This document shows, in pieces, positions 7,473 through 14,876 of a stretch of DNA of 47,114 bases. The first letter of the stretch is position 1; every line of letters begins with the position of its first letter. A program made the translations under genes and the position numbers. The DNA is from an uncultured Muribaculaceae bacterium (GTDB lineage: Bacteria > Bacteroidota > Bacteroidia > Bacteroidales > Muribaculaceae). The notes below the pieces were generated by a model. It worked only from the letters and a program-made list of their open reading frames with translations, had not been told where the DNA came from and searched no databases. The stretch is from NCBI GenBank assembly GCA_905233915.1, contig CAJOFM010000016.1:1-47114 (forward strand). Direction: 5' to 3'.

Positions 7473-10400
7473 TTGAACAGGACACGACGCTTCATACCGT
7501 TAATGGTCATTGCGATGGTGGTTTTGCTGGCTGCATGCAGCAACAAGACCAACACCGCGCGTTCGCGTTTCTGGCATTCGTTCACGACCAAATACAACGT
7601 CTATTTCCACGGCAAGACCAACTACGACGAGCAGTTGAAGGCCATGATGGATGCCTACGAGGACGACTACTCCCAGCACCTGTACATGCATCCCGCCGAG
7701 GCGCGTTCCAACCCCAAGGCCCCACAGCCTAGCGGCAGCTTTGACCGCACCATCGAGAAGATGGAGAAAGCCATCACGCTCCACTCCATCAAGAAGAAGC
7801 CCAAGCGCAAGAGCGGCAAGGGCCGTGACCCCAAGTACCAGGAATGGCTCCAGCGCGAGGAGTATAACCCCTTCCTGCACAACGCGTGGTACCTGCTGGC
7901 CAAGTCGCAGTACATGAAGGGCGACTTCCTGGATGCCGCCGCCACCTTCCGCTACATCGCCCGCCACTTCTCGTGGAAACACGACCTGGTGCAGGAATGC
8001 CAGGTGCGCGAGGCCCTGTGTTACTGCGCCATGGGTTGGCCCACCGAGGCCGATAACGTGCTCTCGCACATCCATATCGACGAAATCACCAACAAGAAAA
8101 TCCGCGCCCTGGCCAATGCCGCCTTTGCCGACTATTACATCAAGGTGCAACAGCCCGAAGAGGCCATCCCCTATCTGGCCAAGGCCGTCAAGGGCTTCAA
8201 GGGCAATGACAAGGTGCGCATGAGTTTCCTGCTCGGACAGCTCTATGAGGACATCGGCGACAAGCGCAATGCCTATCTGGCTTACAAGCAGGCCGGTAGC
8301 AGCAATAGTTCGACCTATCGCACCAAGTTTAACGCGCGCATCAAGCAGAGCGCCGTCTATGAGGGCGCCAACATTGCCAGCGAGGTCAAGGCGCTGAAAC
8401 GCATGACGCGCTACGACCGCAACAAGGATTACTTGGACCAGGTCTATTACGCCATCGGTAACCTGTACCTCACACACGGTGACACACTCAATGCCATCGA
8501 GAACTATAGGCTGGCCGCCGAGAAGAGCACCCGCAACGGTGTGGACAAAGCCATCAGCCAACTCACCCTGGGCGGCATCTACTTCGCTCGACGCCAGTAT
8601 GACTTTGCGCAGCCCTGTTACGCCGAGGCTATCCCGCTGGTCAACGAGGACTATCCCAACTACAAGATGCTCAAGAAGCGCAGCGACGTGCTCGATGAGC
8701 TGGCTGTGTATTCCCAAAATGTGACCCTACAGGACTCGCTGCTGGAACTGGCCGCCATGACGCCCGAAGAGCAGAAAGCCGTCATCGCCAAGATTATCGA
8801 GGATCTCAAGAAGAAAGAGAAGGAAGAAGCCGAGAACGCCGCCCGCGAGGAGTACCTCGCCCAGCAGAACGCCAAGGGCAGCGCCATCCAGGATCGGGGT
8901 AACAGCCCCGCGTCCTACACCATGAATACCGACAACTCATGGTACTTCTATAACAATTCGGTAAAGCAGGCAGGTAAGACCCAGTTCCAGAAGCAATGGG
9001 GTAGCCGCAAACTCGAGGACAACTGGCGTCGCCACAACAAGACCACCTTCTCGTTCAACGACGAGGAAGCCGACAGCGTATGGGCCGCCATGGCCGACAG
9101 CGTGATGGTTGATGAGAACGGCGATACCATCCAGGTGGACATCGAGGCACTGAAACGCGCCGAGGATCCTCACTACGAGGAATTCTACCTCAAACAGATT
9201 CCCAAGACCGAGGAAGACTTCATGGCCGCCCACGAGATTATCCAGGAGGGCCTGTACAACATGGGCATCATCCTCAAGGATAAGATGGAGGACTATAATG
9301 CCGCGGCCTATGAGTTCAACCAGCTGCTGGAGAACTATCCCGACAACACTTACCGTCTGGACGTGTTCTACAACATGTATATGATGTACATGCGCAACGG
9401 GCAGGATGCCGATGCCGCCCCCTACCGTGACAGTATCCTCGTCAACTTCCCCGAGTCAAAATACGGCATGGCGATGCAGGATCCCAACTACTTGGAGAAC
9501 CTGAAAAACATGAACCGCGACCAGGAGAACATGTATGAGGCAGCCTATGCCAACTACCTGGCCAACAACCACCAGGGCGTGCATGACGCCTATTCCGAGA
9601 TGATGCGCAAGTATCCGCTCTCCAAGATCATGCCCAAGTTCATGTTCATCGACGCGTTGAGCTACCTCACCGAGAAGAATCACGACAAGTTCAAGGAAAC
9701 GCTCAAGGACATGCTGCAGCGCTATCCCCAAACCGATATCACTCCCGTCGCCAGCGAGATTTTCAAGCAGCTCAACCAGGGGCGTCGACTTGAGGGCGGT
9801 GGCAGCAACGTGCGCGGCATGTTGTGGACAACACGACTGAGCAACGACACGTCGGCGGCGGCATTGGAGCGCACGTTCACCCCGTTTGCCGAGGACAACG
9901 ACAAGCCGCAGGTGTTCATCCTGCTCTACCCCCTGGACAGCGTGAATGCCAACATGCTGCTCTATGAGGTAGCCCGCCACAACTTCAACTCGTTCCAGGT
10001 CAAGGACTATGACATCGAGCAGATGAACTTCGGCACACTGGGTCTTATGGTGGTCAAGGGCATGGATAACTTCAAGGAAGCTACCCATTACCGCTCATTG
10101 TTTGAGCAGGACCAGACCATCAACATCCCTCGCCAGGTACATTACGTCATCATCAGCGTGGATAATTTCAACCTGCTGTTGAACGAGGGCCGCACCTTTG
10201 AAGACTACTTCAACTACCTGGAGGAGAAGAACGACAAGGAACACAGCGACCTCGAGAAACGCGAACTTGACGAGGCCGAGAAGAAGGCAATGGAGGAAGC
10301 CGAGGCCGAAGCCGCTGCCCAACGCGAGCGCGACCGCATCGAGGCCGAGCAGATGGAGCGTGAGGCCGCCGAGCAGGCACGCCTTGATGCTGAGGCCAAG

Positions 10401-11180
10401 GCCCTCGAGGAAGCCGAAGAGAAGGCCCGTCTCGAAGCCGAGGCCGCCGAACAGGCACGCATCGAGGCCGAAGAGAAAGCCCGCCAGCAAGCCGAGCGCC
10501 AGCAAATCAAGGCCAGCGACTACCGCAAACAGTCCACCCAGGCCACCTCAACAACGACAACGTTGACCGAAAAAGAGCGTAAGGCTCAAGAAAAGGCCGA
10601 GGAAGAACACCTCAAGCAACTCGAACGCGAAGCCAAAGCCCGTGAGAAGGAAGAGGCCAAGCGCCAGAAGCAGATTGAGGACAGCATCAAGAAGGAGCAG
10701 AAGCACCAGCGCAAGCTGGACCGCATCGCCGAGATTGCCGAACAGGATTCCATCGAGCAGGCTGAGCGCGACAAGGAGAAGGAACGCGACTTCATGTACA
10801 AGTGGCGTGAAGATTCAGCCAAGGCCGCCTACAAGGCTGCTGAACAAGCCAAGAAAGATGCCAAGAAGGCCAAGGAACAGGCCCGCAAGGATAAGGCTAA
10901 AGAGCGCAAACAACAGGCTAAGGAACGCGAGCGCGAACGCAAGGAGAAAGCCAAAGAGCGTGAACGCGAACGCAAAGAGAAACAAAAAGAGCGCAAGGAA
11001 CAGGCCAAGGCCCGCGAGCAAGAGCGCAAGCAACGCCAAAAAGAGCGTGAGCAGGAACGCAAGGAAAAAGCCGCCGAGCGCAAAGCCGCTGCCAAGGATA
11101 AGGACAAAGGCAAATCTAACAGTAAGTCTGACGGCTCCAACAACACGTCCGGCAAGGGCAAGAAAGACAAGAACGACTAA
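7473..11180 (+). CDS. porW: PorW/SprE-like TPR lipoprotein with a long charged C-terminal tail
   Basis: The start is best placed at TTG 7473: it gives MNRTRRFIPLMVIAMVVLLA followed by the lipobox cysteine (C22), a clean lipoprotein signal. The ATG at 7377 overlaps the previous gene and would bury the signal; the ATG at 7503 removes its positive charges. Length is then 1235 residues. The mature start (TNTARSRFWHSFTTKYNVYFHGK) and the following TPR-like helices (about residues 130-600) match the PorW/SprE family, periplasmic lipoproteins needed for type IX secretion and gliding in other Bacteroidota. From about residue 915 to the end the protein becomes almost only Glu, Lys, Arg, Ala and Gln in long coiled-coil helices (repeats such as KERERERKEK), ending in a Gly/Ser/Lys tail. 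That tail is much longer than in the founding members. porX follows after 27 bp. Confidence 0.8.
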   Translation: MNRTRRFIPLMVIAMVVLLAACSNKTNTARSRFWHSFTTKYNVYFHGKTNYDEQLKAMMDAYEDDYSQHLYMHPAEARSNPKAPQPSGSFDRTIEKMEKAITLHSIKKKPKRKSGKGRDPKYQEWLQREEYNPFLHNAWYLLAKSQYMKGDFLDAAATFRYIARHFSWKHDLVQECQVREALCYCAMGWPTEADNVLSHIHIDEITNKKIRALANAAFADYYIKVQQPEEAIPYLAKAVKGFKGNDKVRMSFLLGQLYEDIGDKRNAYLAYKQAGSSNSSTYRTKFNARIKQSAVYEGANIASEVKALKRMTRYDRNKDYLDQVYYAIGNLYLTHGDTLNAIENYRLAAEKSTRNGVDKAISQLTLGGIYFARRQYDFAQPCYAEAIPLVNEDYPNYKMLKKRSDVLDELAVYSQNVTLQDSLLELAAMTPEEQKAVIAKIIEDLKKKEKEEAENAAREEYLAQQNAKGSAIQDRGNSPASYTMNTDNSWYFYNNSVKQAGKTQFQKQWGSRKLEDNWRRHNKTTFSFNDEEADSVWAAMADSVMVDENGDTIQVDIEALKRAEDPHYEEFYLKQIPKTEEDFMAAHEIIQEGLYNMGIILKDKMEDYNAAAYEFNQLLENYPDNTYRLDVFYNMYMMYMRNGQDADAAPYRDSILVNFPESKYGMAMQDPNYLENLKNMNRDQENMYEAAYANYLANNHQGVHDAYSEMMRKYPLSKIMPKFMFIDALSYLTEKNHDKFKETLKDMLQRYPQTDITPVASEIFKQLNQGRRLEGGGSNVRGMLWTTRLSNDTSAAALERTFTPFAEDNDKPQVFILLYPLDSVNANMLLYEVARHNFNSFQVKDYDIEQMNFGTLGLMVVKGMDNFKEATHYRSLFEQDQTINIPRQVHYVIISVDNFNLLLNEGRTFEDYFNYLEEKNDKEHSDLEKRELDEAEKKAMEEAEAEAAAQRERDRIEAEQMEREAAEQARLDAEAKALEEAEEKARLEAEAAEQARIEAEEKARQQAERQQIKASDYRKQSTQATSTTTTLTEKERKAQEKAEEEHLKQLEREAKAREKEEAKRQKQIEDSIKKEQKHQRKLDRIAEIAEQDSIEQAERDKEKERDFMYKWREDSAKAAYKAAEQAKKDAKKAKEQARKDKAKERKQQAKERERERKEKAKERERERKEKQKERKEQAKAREQERKQRQKEREQERKEKAAERKAAAKDKDKGKSNSKSDGSNNTSGKGKKDKND

Positions 11181-11207
11181 CAACACTATAAAGTTGAATC
11201 AAACCTT

Positions 11208-12752
11208 ATGAGCAAAGAAAGAATTCTCTGGGCCGATGATGAAATCGACCTGCTGAAGCCGCACATCCTGTTCCTCGAGAACAAGGGCTATGAGGTGGAA
11301 ACGGTCACCAACGGCCGCGACGCCATCGACATGCTGGGCAGCCAGATCTTCAACCTCATCATCCTGGACGAGAACATGCCGGGCATCAGTGGCCTGGAAG
11401 CGCTGCAGCGCATCAAAATCATGCAGCCCAACGTCCCCGTCATCATGATTACCAAGAGCGAGGAGGAGAATATCATGAACCAGGCCATCGGCGGCGAGAT
11501 TGCCGACTACCTGATCAAGCCGGTCAACCCCATGCAGATCCTATCGTCCATCAAGAAGAACCTGCACAGCGATGCCCTCATCGCCGAGAAGGTGACGGGC
11601 GACTACCAGCAGGAGTTCATGCGCATCGGCCAGATGATCAATTCGGCACAGACCATCGAGGACTGGTACGAACTGTACAGCACCCTGGTGCGTTGGGAAC
11701 TCACGCTCTCCAACACCGACACACAGATGGACGAGATGTTGAAGATGCAGAAGGTGGACGCCAACAACGCCTTTGCCAAGTTTGTGAAACGCAACTATGA
11801 GGACTGGTTGACCAAGCCCGAGCACCCCTTGCGCAGCAACGAGTTGTTCAAGACCAAGGTGTTCCCGCTGCTCGACAAGGGCGATAAAGTGTGCTTTGTG
11901 GTCATCGACAACTTCAGGCTTGACCAGTGGCGCAAGGTGAGCCCGCTGCTCACCGAATACTTCAACGTTGAGAGCGAAGACCTGTACACCACCATCCTGC
12001 CCACCGCGACACAATATGCCCGCAATGCCATCTTCTCGGGACTCATGCCCGTGGATATCGAGCGCATGTTCCCCGACTTGTGGGTCGATGAGGAAAGCGA
12101 GGAGGGCAAGAACCTGAACGAGGCACCGCTCATCCAGACGCTGCTCGACCGCTATCGCCGCAAGGTGCATTTCTCTTACACCAAGATGAACGACAGCGCC
12201 GCTGGCGAGAAGCTGATGCAGAACTTCGGCATGTTCAAGAACTATGAGCTTAACGTACTGGTATTCAACTTTGTAGATATGCTTTCGCACGCCCGCACCG
12301 AGTCCAAGATGATCCGTGAGCTGGCCAACACCGACGAAGCCTACCGCACGCTCACCGAGTCTTGGTTCAAGAGTTCCAACGTGCTTGAAATCTTCAAGCT
12401 CATGGCACAGAACGGCTACAAGATTGTCCTGACGACCGACCACGGCACCATCAAGGTGGACCGCCCCATCAATGTCATCGGCGACAAGAACATCAACACC
12501 AACCTGCGTTACAAGGTGGGTAAGAGCCTCACCTACAACGGCAAGCAAGTCTATGAGATCAAGCAGCCCAAGCGCGTGGGTCTGCCCGCTCCCAACATCT
12601 CGAGCACCTACATCTTTGCGATGAACCGCGACTTCTTTGCCTATCCCAACAACTACAACTACTACGTTTCCTACTATAACGACACGTTCCAGCACGGCGG
12701 CATCTCGATGGAGGAAATGCTCGTGCCCGTCGTGACGCTGTCGCCGAAGTAG
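11208..12752 (+). CDS. porX: PorX-like response regulator with PglZ/alkaline-phosphatase-fold domain
   Basis: The product has 514 residues. Residues 1-120 are a receiver domain with the acidic pair DDE (10-12), the phosphorylatable Asp54 in LIILDENMPG and Lys in YLIKPVNP. A helical linker follows, then from about residue 200 a PglZ domain of the alkaline-phosphatase superfamily: VVIDNFRLDQW, the Thr-containing LPTATQYARNAIFSG and the metal-site motif TTDHGT. This is the architecture of PorX, the regulator paired with PorY that controls type IX secretion genes in Porphyromonas. PorX is also found in gut Bacteroidales where a full T9SS is not obvious. It sits between the PorW-like gene and tsaE. 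Confidence 0.9.
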   Translation: MSKERILWADDEIDLLKPHILFLENKGYEVETVTNGRDAIDMLGSQIFNLIILDENMPGISGLEALQRIKIMQPNVPVIMITKSEEENIMNQAIGGEIADYLIKPVNPMQILSSIKKNLHSDALIAEKVTGDYQQEFMRIGQMINSAQTIEDWYELYSTLVRWELTLSNTDTQMDEMLKMQKVDANNAFAKFVKRNYEDWLTKPEHPLRSNELFKTKVFPLLDKGDKVCFVVIDNFRLDQWRKVSPLLTEYFNVESEDLYTTILPTATQYARNAIFSGLMPVDIERMFPDLWVDEESEEGKNLNEAPLIQTLLDRYRRKVHFSYTKMNDSAAGEKLMQNFGMFKNYELNVLVFNFVDMLSHARTESKMIRELANTDEAYRTLTESWFKSSNVLEIFKLMAQNGYKIVLTTDHGTIKVDRPINVIGDKNINTNLRYKVGKSLTYNGKQVYEIKQPKRVGLPAPNISSTYIFAMNRDFFAYPNNYNYYVSYYNDTFQHGGISMEEMLVPVVTLSPK

Positions 12753-12814
12753 GTTAAGGGTTAAAGGTTAAGGGTTAAAGGTTAGAGGTTAAAGGTTAGA
12801 GGTTAAAGGTTAAA
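12752..12814. repeat. 7-bp tandem array, nine GGTTARR units
   Basis: Nine uninterrupted heptamers (GGTTAAG, GGTTAAA or GGTTAGA) fill most of the gap between porX and tsaE, starting at the last base of the porX stop codon. No unit is longer or shorter than 7 bp. Such arrays can change copy number by slippage. Confidence 0.9.
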
Positions 12815-12840
12815 GACTAACATAGAAAGAGTAACTGAAT

Positions 12841-13293
12841 ATGGAACAGAAGAACAGAGTTTTAGAGATACCGATTCCCAATCTGGAGGCACTCGAGGAG
12901 GCAGCCTACAAGTTCATGACCGAGATGGGCGACCTGACGGTCTATGCCTTCTACGGCGAGATGGGAGCCGGCAAAACCACATTTATCAATGCGTTGTGCA
13001 AGCAGTTGGGCGTCGAGAGCGACATGACCAACTCACCCTCGTTTGCCATCATCAACGAGTACCGCAGCGACACGACTGCCGAACTGATCTACCACTTCGA
13101 CTGCTACCGCCTGGAGAAGGAGGAAGAGGCAGTTGACCTGGGTGCCGAGGACTACTTCGACAGCGGAGCCCTGTGCTTCATCGAGTGGCCCGAGCGCATC
13201 GACGGCCTGTTGCCCGACGACACCGTGCGCGTGGACATCACCGTCAACGAGGACGAGAGCCGCACCCTTAAGATGACCTTCCCCACCGTCTGA
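12841..13293 (+). CDS. tsaE: tRNA threonylcarbamoyladenosine biosynthesis ATPase TsaE
   Basis: A 150-residue P-loop protein with Walker [11 protein letters not shown] near residue 40, followed by [11 protein letters not shown] and the aspartate-containing HFDCYRLE, all hallmarks of TsaE. It acts with TsaB and TsaD to make the universal t6A37 modification in ANN-decoding tRNAs. The length is normal. Gene order porX-tsaE is, to my knowledge, frequent in Bacteroidota. birA follows after 2 bp, so the two are co-transcribed. Confidence 0.94.
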   Translation: MEQKNRVLEIPIPNLEALEEAAYKFMTEMGDLTVYAFYGEMGAGKTTFINALCKQLGVESDMTNSPSFAIINEYRSDTTAELIYHFDCYRLEKEEEAVDLGAEDYFDSGALCFIEWPERIDGLLPDDTVRVDITVNEDESRTLKMTFPTV

Positions 13294-13295
13294 CC

Positions 13296-14048
13296 ATGCC
13301 ACACTACATCAAGGTCAGCCAGACGGCGAGCACCAACACCTACCTGTCCCGCTTGGCAGCAACGCTGCCAGGCGGAACGGTGATTTATACCCCCAGCCAG
13401 ACCGCAGGACGTGGACAGAAGGGCAATTCCTGGGAGAGCGAGGACGGCAAGAACCTCACTTTCTCGATGTTGCTCAAGCGGCCACCCGTCAAGGCCCGCG
13501 ACCAGTTCTACCTGAGCGAGGCGGCAGCGTTGGCGGTCGTTGAGGCGTTGACCGCTGAGGCTGGCGACGGCTTCGCCGTCAAGTGGCCCAACGATGTCTA
13601 TTGGCAGGACAAGAAAATCTGCGGCATGTTGCTCGAGAACTCACTCGACGGCAGCGATATCGCCACCTGCATCGTGGGTATCGGCCTTAACGTCAACCAG
13701 GAGCGCTTTCTTAGCGACGCCCCCAATCCCGTGTCGCTCATCAACATCACAGGCCGTGAGCACGACCTGGAGGCGCTGCTCAAGCGCGTGTGCTCACGCA
13801 TCGAGCAGTTGGTGGACTCGCTGGACGATGACAACGCTCGTGCCGACCTGCATCAACGCTACATGGCAGCCCTCTACCGCAACGACGGCCAGTTGTACCC
13901 CTGGGAAGATGCGGCAGGTCATCGCCTGATGGCCAGCGTGGCAGGCATTGCCCCCGACGGCACCCTCACCCTCCTGCACGAGGACGGGACCCGCCACGAC
14001 TACCTCTTCAAGGAAGTCAAACATATTATTGAAGGCATTAGCCTTTAG
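13296..14048 (+). CDS. birA: biotin--[acetyl-CoA-carboxylase] ligase
   Basis: The 250-residue enzyme activates biotin with ATP and attaches it to the biotin carboxyl carrier protein. It has the ligase signature TAGRGQKGNSWES (biotinyl-AMP loop), then NLTFSMLL, KWPNDVYWQDKKICGMLLE and VGIGLNVNQ, and a small C-terminal SH3-like domain. The N-terminal DNA-binding domain of E. coli BirA is missing, so it is a ligase only, not a repressor. It starts 2 bp after the tsaE stop codon, indicating translational coupling. Confidence 0.94.
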   Translation: MPHYIKVSQTASTNTYLSRLAATLPGGTVIYTPSQTAGRGQKGNSWESEDGKNLTFSMLLKRPPVKARDQFYLSEAAALAVVEALTAEAGDGFAVKWPNDVYWQDKKICGMLLENSLDGSDIATCIVGIGLNVNQERFLSDAPNPVSLINITGREHDLEALLKRVCSRIEQLVDSLDDDNARADLHQRYMAALYRNDGQLYPWEDAAGHRLMASVAGIAPDGTLTLLHEDGTRHDYLFKEVKHIIEGISL

Positions 14049-14065
14049 GTGTTAGCATTCATCCT

Positions 14066-14112
14066 GAAGACTGAACTGAAAACAGAAGACTAAAAACTGA
14101 AAACTGAAAATG
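14066..14112. repeat. 7-bp-period array running into the LOG-family start codon
   Basis: Units GAAGACT, GAACT (5 bp), GAAAACA, GAAGACT, AAAAACT, GAAAACT and GAAAATG follow each other without spacer. The last unit contains the ATG of the downstream gene (14110-14112). The array therefore occupies the whole ribosome-loading region, which is A-rich and lacks a Shine-Dalgarno sequence. Confidence 0.75.
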
Positions 14113-14652
14113 AATATCGTCGTTTACTGTAGTGCACAAGAGAATTTAGACAACAAGTATCTGCAATTGGCCACCGTGCTGGGTCAGTGGATAGGGGAAA
14201 ATGGGCACACGTTGATTTATGGCGGTGCCGATCAAGGGCTCATGCATGCCACCGCCCAGGCTGTCCACGAGGCGGGAGGTCGCATTGTGGGCGTGCTTCC
14301 GGCAGTGTTTTCTCACCTTTCCGAACCGTTGTGTGACGAGCTGGTTGCCACAAGAGACCTGCAAGAACGCAAGCAGTACATGATTGAACATGGCGACGTG
14401 TTTGTTATATTACCTGGCGGTATAGGCACCCTCGACGAGTGGATTTCCACCCTCTGCATCATGTGTATCGGCAATGACGATCATCGTCCCATCATCGTCG
14501 CTGACCTCGATGGCATGTTCGATTCAATGGTTGCTCAACTCGATGTCTTATACCACTCCCCCTTTGGACGCGGTAAGGACCTCAACCGCTCAATCGTCGC
14601 CCACACCCCCGACCAACTCCTCTCCACCCTAGCCTCCCAAACCTCACGCTAA
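14110..14652 (+). CDS. LOG-family (TIGR00730) nucleotide phosphoribohydrolase-like protein
   Basis: A 180-residue Rossmann-fold protein with the two family signatures: the Arg/Lys-containing DLQERKQYMIEH and the nucleotide-binding LPGGIGTLDEW (about residues 99-109). Characterised relatives (LONELY GUY type) cleave cytokinin riboside 5'-monophosphates or AMP to the free base and ribose 5-phosphate; in gut bacteria the physiological substrate is unknown. The protein is cytoplasmic with no signal. It is probably the last gene of the porW-porX-tsaE-birA run, 61 bp after birA, and is followed by an inverted-repeat element. Confidence 0.9.
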   Translation: MNIVVYCSAQENLDNKYLQLATVLGQWIGENGHTLIYGGADQGLMHATAQAVHEAGGRIVGVLPAVFSHLSEPLCDELVATRDLQERKQYMIEHGDVFVILPGGIGTLDEWISTLCIMCIGNDDHRPIIVADLDGMFDSMVAQLDVLYHSPFGRGKDLNRSIVAHTPDQLLSTLASQTSR

Positions 14653-14684
14653 GGCGCTAAGTTTTTTTTAATCAACTTAAGCAC

Positions 14685-14832
14685 TGTAGGGCCTCGCCTT
14701 GGCGTGGCCGTTCGTCTCTTCAAAAAAAACGCTGATTGCGCCGATTATCGCGAAATAATCAGTGTTAATTCTCGTAATTCGCGTTAGAAATATTACTGCC
14801 TCATAGCGGCCACGCCAAGGCGAGGCCCTACA
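14685..14832. repeat. 148-bp element bounded by 26-bp perfect inverted repeats
   Basis: The left arm at 14685-14710 starts TGTAGGGCCTCGCC, and the right arm at 14807-14832 is its exact reverse complement over 26 bp. The 96-bp interior carries an aacgctgatt / cgcgaa / aatcagtgttaatt block similar to the repeats at 3361-3565. There is no ORF inside. The flanks show no clear target-site duplication. It lies between the convergent LOG and TPR-HTH genes and could fold into a large hairpin in either transcript. Confidence 0.85.
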
Positions 14833-14876
14833 TACCAGCAGCCTTTACACCCACTTAACCGCGGACAATGCGAGCA

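Noticed and set aside
7500..8717. 405-codon minus-strand ORF opposite the PorW-like gene
   Set aside because: It is an antisense shadow; the plus-strand product has a signal peptide and recognisable family features.
12752..12814. Telomere-like reading of the GGTTAAG/GGTTAAA array
   Set aside because: The resemblance to eukaryotic telomere repeats is superficial; similar 7-bp arrays with other units occur in the same window, which is an internal chromosome segment.
14685..14832. Insertion sequence
   Set aside because: The element has inverted ends but is only 148 bp with no transposase ORF and no visible target duplication.
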